Shown here: one piece after another, positions 53,652-61,293 of the stretch
Layout of the letters: each line of letters begins with the position of its first letter
Numbering within the stretch: position 1 is the stretch's first letter
The notes under the pieces: generated by a model
The model's database searches: none
Told to the model about the DNA's origin: nothing
The model's input: the letters and a program-made list of their open reading frames with translations, nothing else
Assembly (NCBI RefSeq): GCF_026723825.1
Contig: NZ_CP113519.1
Location: 5,084,001 to 5,148,000, forward strand
DNA length: 64,000 nt
Direction of reading: 5' to 3'
DNA from: Pseudomonas sp. GOM7
Lineage (GTDB): Bacteria > Pseudomonadota > Gammaproteobacteria > Pseudomonadales > Pseudomonadaceae
Made by a program: the position numbers and the translations under genes

Positions 53652-55292
53652 CTGGCGCATGCCGAATACCAGGAAACGGGCCAGATCGGCCAGCGGCACG
53701 GGCTTGCTGATCAGATAGCCCTGTACCTGACCACAGCCGAACTGGCGCAGTAGCTGCAATTGCTCGGTGTTCTCCACGCCTTCGGCGACCACTTCCAGGT
53801 TGAGGCTGTGGGCCAGGTTGATCATGGCACGCACCAGTTGCCGGTTCTCGGCGCGTTCGCTCATGCCAGCGACGAAGCTCTTGTCGATCTTCAGCAGGGC
53901 GATGGGCAGACTGTTGAGATGCACGAAGGAGGAAAAGCCGGTGCCGAAGTCGTCCAGGGAGAAGCGCACGCCAAACCGCCCGAGTGCCGACATGGTCTCC
54001 AGCACCTGATCGCTACGGCGCATCACGGCGGTTTCGGTCAGCTCGAACTCGAGCCATTGCGCGTCCACCCCACGTACCTCGATCAGGCGGCTCAGGGTGG
54101 CCAGAAGCTGGCTGTCCTGGAACTGGCTGAACGACAGGTTGACCGCCATGTGCAAGGGCGGCAGGCCACGCCCGCGCAGCCATTGCATGTCGCGCAAGGC
54201 GCGGGAGATCACCCAGTAGCCGAGCGGCACGATCAGCCCGGTCTCCTCGGCCAGGGGCACGAACTCGCTGGGCGGCAGCAAGCCTCGCTCGGCATGGCGC
54301 CAGCGCACCAGCGCCTCCACCCCGACGATGCGCCCGCTCTCCAGGCACAGCCGTGGCTGGTAGTGCAGCTCCAGCTCGTCACGACGCAAGGCCCGACGCA
54401 GCTCGCTTTCCAGTTCGACCAGGTTGCGCGCGCTACGGCTGAAGCGTTCGTCATAGACACGGAAGGCGCAGCCGGATTGGCCCTTGGCCTGCTGCATGGC
54501 GGTGTGCGCCCGCCATAACAGCGGGTCGACGCCCTCGCCGGCCCGCGCATGGGCGAATCCCAGGCTGCAACCGATCAGCAGGCTCTCGCCATCGACCCAG
54601 TAGGGCTCGGCCAGCGCCTCGGTGATGCGTTCGGCCAAGCCTTCGAGCCGCTGCGGGTCGCGACGCATGTCCAGCAGCAGGGCGAATTCGTCGCTGCCCA
54701 GACGCGCCAGGTGGTCACCGGGCTGCAGCAGTTCCTTGAGGCGCGTCACCACCTGCACGATCAAGCGGTCACCGCCCTGATAGCCGAGGGCGTCGTTGGC
54801 GTGGCGGAAGTTGTCCAGATCGAGATGACCGAGCACCCAGCCACGGCCCCCGTGCTCGCTCAGATGGGCCACGAGCAGCGTCTGCAAGCCCTGACGATTG
54901 GCGATACCGGTCAGTGGATCCTGTTCGGTCAGGCGTTGCAGGGTCTGCTTGAGAGTGCCCTGCTCGTGTGCGTAACGCAGGCAGCGCCTGAACACTTCGG
55001 GATTCAGGCTGCCGCGTACCAACCAATCGCTGACGCCGACGGGCTCCTGTGCCGGTTCCTGCTCGAGCAGAAGAATCACCGGCAGCGAACAGAGATTGGG
55101 GTCGGGCAATAGCTCCGGCGTCGCCAGCAGCAGGCTGACCGCCGAGTCATCGCAGAGGTGACGGGCCACCTCCCACGAAGGCGCCGTGATCAAGGGTGAC
55201 GGGCTGCCCAGCACGCGCAGTTGGGCGCGCAGCAATTCGGCCCAGTCGGCTGCCTGCGCCAACAGCACCAGGCGTACGGGTTCGATGAGCAT
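53619..55292 (-). CDS. Receiver-like/GGDEF/EAL c-di-GMP protein with degenerate GGDEF
   Basis: The ATG at 55290-55292 gives 557 residues; a TTG two codons upstream (55298) has a better spaced GGGGGGAG site. Residues 1-115 look like a degenerate receiver domain. The GGDEF domain (about 121-285) has RLGSDEF (199-203 for GSDEF), with the second Gly replaced by Ser. The EAL domain (about 295-540) is intact: EALVRW (326-331), DDFGTGFSS, KIDKSF and EGVEN. It most likely degrades c-di-GMP, with the GGDEF part acting as a regulator. It is cytoplasmic with no membrane helix. Confidence 0.92.
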   Translation of the reverse strand: MLIEPVRLVLLAQAADWAELLRAQLRVLGSPSPLITAPSWEVARHLCDDSAVSLLLATPELLPDPNLCSLPVILLLEQEPAQEPVGVSDWLVRGSLNPEVFRRCLRYAHEQGTLKQTLQRLTEQDPLTGIANRQGLQTLLVAHLSEHGGRGWVLGHLDLDNFRHANDALGYQGGDRLIVQVVTRLKELLQPGDHLARLGSDEFALLLDMRRDPQRLEGLAERITEALAEPYWVDGESLLIGCSLGFAHARAGEGVDPLLWRAHTAMQQAKGQSGCAFRVYDERFSRSARNLVELESELRRALRRDELELHYQPRLCLESGRIVGVEALVRWRHAERGLLPPSEFVPLAEETGLIVPLGYWVISRALRDMQWLRGRGLPPLHMAVNLSFSQFQDSQLLATLSRLIEVRGVDAQWLEFELTETAVMRRSDQVLETMSALGRFGVRFSLDDFGTGFSSFVHLNSLPIALLKIDKSFVAGMSERAENRQLVRAMINLAHSLNLEVVAEGVENTEQLQLLRQFGCGQVQGYLISKPVPLADLARFLVFGMRQLRLPDTPVLV

Positions 55293-55526
55293 GGACAAGC
55301 AAACTCCCCCCAAAACACAAGTATGACGGCGAACCCTGCTCGCCTGGCCGCGTCGTAACCGACGTCTAATCAAGGACATCCGTGTAAAAGGTGGAGTACA
55401 TCCTGAGCTATAGCCAAAAAACCGGCAAGTACTCTGTTCCCTCGCCATGAAACAAACAATCCATGACAACCCGGTTGCATGGCGCCCCCAAGTGGCGAAG
55501 GGCACGGCAGATCTCCCTGGGCCTGT

Positions 55527-55538
55527 TAGAATGCGCGG
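55527..55538 (+). promoter_or_regulatory. Candidate rep promoter -10 box
   Basis: TAGAAT followed by GCGCGG lies 31 bases before the rep ATG. The same combination occurs before yjbQ and the rimB-like gene. Confidence 0.5.
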
Positions 55539-55563
55539 CTTCCTTTTACCGGCAAGTGATCCC

Positions 55564-57573
55564 ATGTCCCGACTCAATCCCCGGCAGCAAGAAGCCGTGA
55601 ACTACGTCGGCGGCCCCCTTCTGGTGCTGGCCGGCGCGGGTTCCGGCAAGACCAGCGTGATCACGCGCAAGATCGCCCACCTGGTGCAGAACTGCGGTAT
55701 CCGCGCCCAGCACATCGTCGCCATGACCTTCACCAACAAGGCCGCGCGCGAGATGAAGGAGCGCGTCGGCACCCTGCTCAAGGGCAGCGAGGCGCGCGGC
55801 CTGACCGTGTCCACCTTCCACAACCTGGGCATGAACATCATCCGCAAGGAATACGCGCGCCTGGGCTACAAGCCCGGCTTCTCGATCTTCGACGACGGCG
55901 ACATCAAGGCGCTGCTCAGCGACATCATGCAGAAGGAATATTCCGGCGATGACGGTGCCGACGAGGTGAAGAACCTCATCGACAGCTGGAAGAACGACCT
56001 GATCCTGCCCGACGAAGCCCTGGCCAAGGCGCGCAATCCCAAGGAGCAGACCGCCGCCATCGTCTACCTGCACTACCAGCGCACGCTCAAGGCGTACAAC
56101 GCGGTGGACTTCAACGACCTGATCCTGCTGCCGGTCAAGCTGTTCCAGGAGCATGCCGACATCCTGGAAAAGTGGCAAAACCGCATCCGCTACCTGTTGG
56201 TGGACGAATACCAGGACACCAACGCCAGCCAGTACCTGCTGGTGAAGCTGCTGGTGGGCATGCGCAACCAGTTCACCGTGGTCGGCGACGATGACCAGTC
56301 GATCTATGCCTGGCGCGGCGCACGCCCGGAAAACCTGATGCTGCTCAAGGAGGACTATCCGTCCTTGAAGGTGGTGATGCTGGAGCAGAACTACCGCTCC
56401 ACCAGCCGCATCCTCAAGTGCGCCAACGTGCTGATTGCCAACAACCCGCACGTGTTCGAGAAGCAACTCTGGTCGGAGATGGGCCATGGCGACGAGATCC
56501 GCGTGATCCGCACCCGCAACGAAGACGCCGAGTGCGAGCGCGTGGCCCTGGAGATCCTCACCGAGCACCTGCGCACCCAGCGCCCCTACAGCGAATTCGC
56601 CATCCTCTATCGCGGCAACTACCAGGCCAAGCTGATGGAGCTGAAACTGCAGCACCACCAGATCCCCTATCGTCTGTCTGGCGGCACCAGCTTCTTCGCC
56701 CGCCAGGAGGTGAAGGACCTGATGAGTTACTTCCGTCTGCTGGTCAACCCGGACGACGACAACGCCTTCCTCCGGGTGATCAACGTGCCGCGCCGCGAGA
56801 TCGGCTCCGCCACCCTGGAAAAGCTCGGCAACTACGCCAACGAGCGCAAGATCAGCATGTACGCCGCAGCCGGTGAGATGGGTCTCGGCGAGCATCTCGA
56901 TGCGCGCTTCACCGAACGCCTGCAGCGCTTTACCAAATGGATGGATCGGGTGCGCCAGGAGTGCGCGCAGAACGATCCGATCGCCGCCATCCGCAGCATG
57001 GTCATGGACATCGACTACGAGAACTGGCTGCGCCAGAACGCCTCCAGCGACAAGGTGGCCGACGCGCGCATGGGCAACGTCTGGTTCCTCGTCGACGCGC
57101 TGAAAAGCACCCTGGAGCGCGACGAAGACGGCGACATGACCATCGAAGACGCTATTGGCAAGCTGGTGCTGCGCGACATGCTCGAACGCCAGCAGGAAGA
57201 GGAAGAAGGCGCCGAGGGCGTGCAGATGATGACCATGCACGCCTCCAAGGGTCTGGAGTTTCCGTCGGTGTACATCATCGGCTTCGAGGAGGAAATTCTC
57301 CCCCACCGGTCCAGCATCGAAGCCGACACCATCGAGGAAGAAAGGCGCCTGGCCTACGTGGGCATCACCCGCGCCAAGCGTAACCTGGCGCTGACCTATG
57401 CCGCCAAGCGCAAGCAGTACGGCGAGGTGATCGACTGCTCGCCGAGTCGCTTCCTCGACGAACTGCCGCAGGAGGATCTGCGCTGGGAGGGCCTGGAGGA
57501 AGCACCGGTGGAGGTCAAGACCGCCCGCGGCAACGACGCCCTGGCCAACATGCGCGCCCTGCTGAAAAAATAG
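55564..57573 (+). CDS. rep: Rep ATP-dependent DNA helicase
   Basis: The ATG at 55564 gives 669 residues (E. coli Rep 673). UvrD/Rep motifs are in order: LNPRQQEAV (Q motif), AGAGSGKTSVI (I), DEYQDTN (II), DDDQSIYAWRGA (III), EQNYRST (IV), MTMHASKGLEFPSV (V) and EERRLAYVGITRAKRNL (VI). Rep unwinds DNA 3' to 5' and clears blocks ahead of replication forks. The last bases AAAAAATAG fall within the first hairpin of a repeated RNA structure. Confidence 0.96.
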   Translation: MSRLNPRQQEAVNYVGGPLLVLAGAGSGKTSVITRKIAHLVQNCGIRAQHIVAMTFTNKAAREMKERVGTLLKGSEARGLTVSTFHNLGMNIIRKEYARLGYKPGFSIFDDGDIKALLSDIMQKEYSGDDGADEVKNLIDSWKNDLILPDEALAKARNPKEQTAAIVYLHYQRTLKAYNAVDFNDLILLPVKLFQEHADILEKWQNRIRYLLVDEYQDTNASQYLLVKLLVGMRNQFTVVGDDDQSIYAWRGARPENLMLLKEDYPSLKVVMLEQNYRSTSRILKCANVLIANNPHVFEKQLWSEMGHGDEIRVIRTRNEDAECERVALEILTEHLRTQRPYSEFAILYRGNYQAKLMELKLQHHQIPYRLSGGTSFFARQEVKDLMSYFRLLVNPDDDNAFLRVINVPRREIGSATLEKLGNYANERKISMYAAAGEMGLGEHLDARFTERLQRFTKWMDRVRQECAQNDPIAAIRSMVMDIDYENWLRQNASSDKVADARMGNVWFLVDALKSTLERDEDGDMTIEDAIGKLVLRDMLERQQEEEEGAEGVQMMTMHASKGLEFPSVYIIGFEEEILPHRSSIEADTIEEERRLAYVGITRAKRNLALTYAAKRKQYGEVIDCSPSRFLDELPQEDLRWEGLEEAPVEVKTARGNDALANMRALLKK

Positions 57574-57716
57574 CCGGGAGCTATTTTTAACGTCGCACAG
57601 CGACGGCCCGAAGGGCGGCCGCCAGGGATGGCGGGCCGTAAAAAATGACCGGGAGTCATTTTTAACATCGCGCAGCGATGGCCCGAAGGGCGGCCGCCAG
57701 GGACGGTAGATACACA
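57566..57716 (+). ncRNA. Tandem structured RNA units at the 3' end of rep
   Basis: Two units, offset by 75 bp, share the same fold. Hairpin 1 is AAAAATAGC/GCTATTTTT (57566-57574/57580-57588) in unit 1 and AAAAATGAC/GTCATTTTT (57641-57649/57655-57663) in unit 2, both with a CGGGA loop. Hairpin 2 is CGTCGC/GCGACG, then CATCGC/GCGATG. Hairpin 3 is GCCC-GAA-GGGC in both. Base changes between units keep pairing, so the fold is under selection. A fourth hairpin is complete only in unit 1. Hairpin 1 also looks like a terminator. Confidence 0.7.
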
Positions 57717-57728
57717 ACAAGCGACACC

Positions 57729-57778
57729 GTAGCCCGGATGCAATCCGGGGAAACCGTCCCGGATTGCATCCGGGCTAC
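57729..57778. repeat. Head-to-head pair of GTAGCCCGGATGCAATCC repeats before xpt
   Basis: A 21-bp unit (57729-57749) and its exact inverted copy (57758-57778) flank GAAACCGT. The pair forms a long perfect hairpin and ends 23 bases before the xpt start, within the likely leader. Confidence 0.85.
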
Positions 57779-57801
57779 GTTCATCTTGAGAGGAATCCCG
57801 C

Positions 57802-58374
57802 GTGCAAGCGCTGAAACAGAAAATTCGCGACGAAGGCATCGTCCTGTCCGAGCAGGTACTGAAGGTCGATGCCTTTCTCAACCACCAGATCGACCCGGCG
57901 CTGATGCAGCAGATCGGCCACGAATTCGCCCAGCGCTTCGCCGGACAGGGCATCAGCAAGATCGTCACCATCGAGGCTTCTGGGATCGCCCCGGCGGTGA
58001 TGGCCGGCCTGGAGCTGGGCATCCCGGTGATCTTCGCGCGCAAGTTCCAGTCGCTGACCCTCAAGGACGACCTACTGATCTCCAAGGTGTTCTCCTTCAC
58101 CAAGCAGACCGAGAGCACCATCGCCATCTCCTCCCGCCACCTGACGGCCGCCGACAAGGTACTGGTGATCGACGACTTCCTCGCCAACGGCCACGCTGCC
58201 AAGGCGCTGATCGACCTGATCCAGCAGGCCGGGGCGCAGGTCGCCGGTATCGGCATCGTCATCGAGAAGTCCTTCCAGGAGGGCCGCGCGCTGCTGGAAA
58301 GCGAGGGTTACCGGGTCGAGTCGCTGGCCCGCGTGGCCTCGCTGGAAGGCGGCCAGGTGCGCTTTATCGACTGA
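57802..58374 (+). CDS. xpt: Xanthine phosphoribosyltransferase
   Basis: The GTG start at 57802, with GAGAGGAA upstream, gives 190 residues. The PRPP-binding motif is VLVIDDFLANGHAAKALIDL and the N-terminus VQALKQKIRDEGIVLSEQVL is typical of the Xpt family. It salvages xanthine with PRPP to form XMP in the cytoplasm. It is a single-gene unit. Its upstream hairpin is described separately. Confidence 0.94.
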   Translation: MQALKQKIRDEGIVLSEQVLKVDAFLNHQIDPALMQQIGHEFAQRFAGQGISKIVTIEASGIAPAVMAGLELGIPVIFARKFQSLTLKDDLLISKVFSFTKQTESTIAISSRHLTAADKVLVIDDFLANGHAAKALIDLIQQAGAQVAGIGIVIEKSFQEGRALLESEGYRVESLARVASLEGGQVRFID

Positions 58375-58526
58375 GGCACTCGGAGCCTGTTCACGATCTC
58401 GCGAGCTGGAGCCATACGAGACCGATGGCGGCGCCGCAAAAACAGGAGCGTCGCGCTCGACTTCACGAGCCGTGAATGAGCAGCACGAGCGGGCGGCGCT
58501 CCAACCTGTTTTGCCCCCTTGGGGAG
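58375..58526 (+). other. Intergenic structured sequence after xpt
   Basis: This region contains the inverted pair AAAACAGG.../...CCTGTTTT (about 58438-58513) enclosing a perfect TTCACG-AGC-CGTGAA hairpin (58462-58476). It could serve as the xpt 3' end. I see no gene. Confidence 0.4.
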
Positions 58527-59415
58527 AAGGCTTGGTTGGCACCGGACTGGCAAGTTTGTGTGTGGCTTGTTGGTTATTCGGGTGCTTGTTCCGGCTTGCC
58601 GCGTTTTTGTTGATGTTTTTGGTTTCGCCCTCCCGGGCGAGTCACTTTGCGGGCAAAGTAGCCAAAACCTCCGCCCTTTCATCCGGCCCTGGCTGCGCCA
58701 GGGTTCGCTCACTCCATCGCCGCTCCAGAGGCCCGCCGCGAAGGGCCATCCCTGGCCCATCGCGGCTCTCGCGACATCCATGTCGCTCAACCTCTTCCTC
58801 GACGATTCCGTTCGCCCTCCTGGGCGGGCTCTGCACGCGCCTGAACCTGCGGTAACCCAGAAGTGGCACGGAGTGGTTGCACATGAGGTCAGCCTTAGGG
58901 CTGACCTGAATGCCGGCTGCAAGCCGGCAAGCTGTTCACGCATGAAACTGCGCGAATGAAACTATTGGTTTAATTCAACCGCCACATCGCGACTTCACAG
59001 CCGCCAGAGCACGCAGGACTAGCCTGGCACACCTGTTCGTTCAGGCGCGCGAATGCCCCCCTCAGGAGGCCGAACGTAGGCATTGCGCAGGGGGCGAGTG
59101 GCATGGATGCCACGAGATACCGATGGCGGCCCCGCGTAATGGGCCAGGGATGGCCCATGTACGCCGACCCCGGAGCGATGCCGGAGTGAGGGGAGTCGAG
59201 CGAAGCATGACGGGGACGCCTAGTTCCGGATGGCGGGGGTGCGTTTCTTTTGCTTACTTTTCTTTGCGCTGGGCGGCATTCCGATTTCAAAGAAAAGTGA
59301 GTCGCCCGAGGGGGCGAAACCTGGAATTTCTGAAAACACCCAATGCGGCGTCCGGAACACCAAACCAGGACAACAAGACCACACACAAACTTGCCAGTCC
59401 GGTGTCACAACTGAC
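58527..59415. repeat. Large composite inverted-repeat element, ~0.87 kb
   Basis: A 26-bp perfect inverted repeat bounds the element (58540-58565 and 59379-59404, starting CACCGGACTGGCAAG); flanking bases extend the ends imperfectly. Its two halves are related copies in opposite orientation. Both contain, in the same order from the ends inward, a TTTCGCCC...GGGCGA..TCACTTT segment, TTCGCTC..CTCC, GGGCCATCCCTGGCCCAT, CTCG..CATCCATG and GCGCGCCTGAAC-like or CACGCGCCTGAAC sequences. Short open frames inside look like chance. The element is a non-coding repeat, possibly a mobile one. Confidence 0.7.
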
Positions 59416-59427
59416 GCCACGCGGCGC

Positions 59428-61068
59428 TCATGGCTCGGGCTTATAGCCCAGGCGCAAACCACCCCAATGCCGGCCACGCACCCAGATCGGCACCGACAGG
59501 TCGTGCATCAGCTCGCCAGTATCGCGCATGTAGGTCTGCAACAGCAGCGCCTGCTGATGGCTGCCACAGCGAATGCCGGTCCGATCGTTGAACAGGCGCT
59601 TGCCACGGCTACGCACGGCATCCACCGCCGGGTCACCGCTCGGCGGCTGGTTGAATGCCTGGTTGTGGGTCGGCACGTAGCCTTCTGGCGTGGTGGCGAT
59701 GGCGAACACCAGGCCATCGTGACGACTCAGTAACGGTTCCTGCAGCGCTGGCAGCACCTGGTCGGCGTACTGGTCGAAGCGGGTGCGGTATTTCTGCGGC
59801 TGGGTGCCGGCAATCGGCTGATACTGCCGGTCGAACAGATCGTCGAGGGTGATGCGACCCGCCTCGATATCGGCCTCGAAGCGTGCGCCGATGGCGGCGG
59901 CACCTTCGCGGGCCAGGTCGTAGATGCGCTGGTGATAATCGTCAAGCCCCACCTCGGCGAGCTGCTCGCTGACCGTCTCGGCGAGGCCCACGAGCTGCTC
60001 GGCAGCCAGCGCCAACTGCCGTGTCTGGCCCTCGCTGCCCTGCACGTCATCGTGCAGTTGCAAGGCGGCAGCCGAGAGGCTGGCCAGGCGCTGATGATTG
60101 TCCGCGGTGCCGGCGCTGATCTGCGCCACCTGCTGCTCCACTTGCCCGGCCTGATCGGCAATGCCGTGCAGGTGCTGACCGGCCTGCTCGATCTGCACCG
60201 CCGCCTGCTCCAGCTCGCCGCTCTGGCGCTGGATATGGCTGACCACCGCTTCGCTCTGCTGACGGATATCGGCGACCATCTGGCTGACCTCTTCGGTGGC
60301 GCTGGCGGTGCGCGCCGCCAGGTTGCGCACCTCATCGGCCACCACGGCGAAACCACGACCCATCTCGCCGGCGCGGGCCGCCTCGATGGCGGCATTGAGC
60401 GCCAGCAGGTTGGTCTGGCTGGCGATGGACTGGATCACCTGGGTGACCTGTTCGATCTGCTCGGTACGACTACCCAGGCCATCGATCAGTTCACGGCTGG
60501 CGTGAGTCTGCTCGCTGAGCTGACGCATGCGCGCGATGGCCTGGCTCAACTCGTCCTGCCCACTGCTGCTGGCGCTGCGCACCCGCTCGGCGGCGGCCAG
60601 AGTGGTGGCAGAGCGTTCGGCACTGTCCTGCTCGGTGGTGGTGATGGCGGCGGCCGCCTGACTGACCTGCTCTACCGCCGCCAGTTGCGATTGCAGGCGC
60701 CCTGCCAGTTGCTGCACCGCGTGAGCCACGCGCGCCGCGGACAGGGCGTTGTGACAAGTATGACGGGAAAGCCCCCGACTGATCTCGGTGAAATCGCTGG
60801 CCGCAGCCGAGGTAGGCGGCCTGGCCGTGCTGTCAGGGTCGTCACGGCGCTGCCAGGGCCCAAGCCAGGGCCACAGCGCCAGGATCAACAAGGACGGAAT
60901 GCTGACGTATGCCGGTAGCTGCATGCGCAGATAGAGCAGCATCAGGGCAGCCAGGCCCAGAGCATGCAGCAGACAGGCGACAGGGGAACGGACAAAAGCA
61001 GCTTGCATGACCGACCTCGAAATTCTTGTTCTGGCGCGCATGGCAGCACGAGGAGCGGACGCTTGCAT
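59428..61068 (-). CDS. Methyl-accepting chemotaxis protein with C-terminal sensor domain
   Basis: The 546-residue protein has two N-terminal membrane helices (about 32-49 and 53-70), a methyl-accepting signalling domain with tip IQSIASQTNLLALNAAIEAA (213-232), and a C-terminal domain (about 376-546; RIYDLAREGAAAIGARFEAD, GYVPTHNQAFNQP, LLLQTYMRDTGELMHDLSVP) that resembles a cytoplasmic Cache/PAS-like sensor. This reverses the common sensor-first order. The start at 61068 has a strong AAGGAGGTCG site; a second ATG at 61008 has GAGGTC and would give 526 residues. Ligand unknown. Confidence 0.9.
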   Translation of the reverse strand: MQASAPRAAMRARTRISRSVMQAAFVRSPVACLLHALGLAALMLLYLRMQLPAYVSIPSLLILALWPWLGPWQRRDDPDSTARPPTSAAASDFTEISRGLSRHTCHNALSAARVAHAVQQLAGRLQSQLAAVEQVSQAAAAITTTEQDSAERSATTLAAAERVRSASSSGQDELSQAIARMRQLSEQTHASRELIDGLGSRTEQIEQVTQVIQSIASQTNLLALNAAIEAARAGEMGRGFAVVADEVRNLAARTASATEEVSQMVADIRQQSEAVVSHIQRQSGELEQAAVQIEQAGQHLHGIADQAGQVEQQVAQISAGTADNHQRLASLSAAALQLHDDVQGSEGQTRQLALAAEQLVGLAETVSEQLAEVGLDDYHQRIYDLAREGAAAIGARFEADIEAGRITLDDLFDRQYQPIAGTQPQKYRTRFDQYADQVLPALQEPLLSRHDGLVFAIATTPEGYVPTHNQAFNQPPSGDPAVDAVRSRGKRLFNDRTGIRCGSHQQALLLQTYMRDTGELMHDLSVPIWVRGRHWGGLRLGYKPEP

Positions 61069-61239
61069 GGACGACCTCCTTGATCATCGCCAGCCTGAAC
61101 GGCTCAGGGCTCGGCAGATTGACCGACAGCGACCTTCGCGTGATCACCAGCCAAGTAATTCTTGATTCGACCACTCAGCCAACATGACCGCCATGACACT
61201 TTGGTCGCAGCCTAGCCTGTACGCAAGAACAACGCTACC

Positions 61240-61293
61240 TAGGGTCTATTGCCGTTTCGACGCGAGCCGTGCGCGAAACGGCAACAGACCCTA
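61240..61293. repeat. TAGG-ended palindrome, copy 3
   Basis: Arms TAGGGTCTATTGCCGTTTCG (61240-61259) and CGAAACGGCAACAGACCCTA (61274-61293) match at 19 of 20 positions when inverted. On the minus strand the TAG at 61291-61293 is the stop codon of the flavoprotein gene. Confidence 0.85.

Noticed and set aside
55546..57720. 724-codon open frame antisense to rep and the RNA repeats
   Set aside because: It is a shadow of rep that continues through the hairpin repeats; no recognisable domain.
58519..58959. Short open frames inside the large inverted element
   Set aside because: They consist of repeat arms, lack ribosome sites and are not conserved in both arms.
61069..61239. Possible promoter palindromes upstream of the C-terminal-sensor chemoreceptor
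   Set aside because: Short symmetric sequences are present but none stands out from background.
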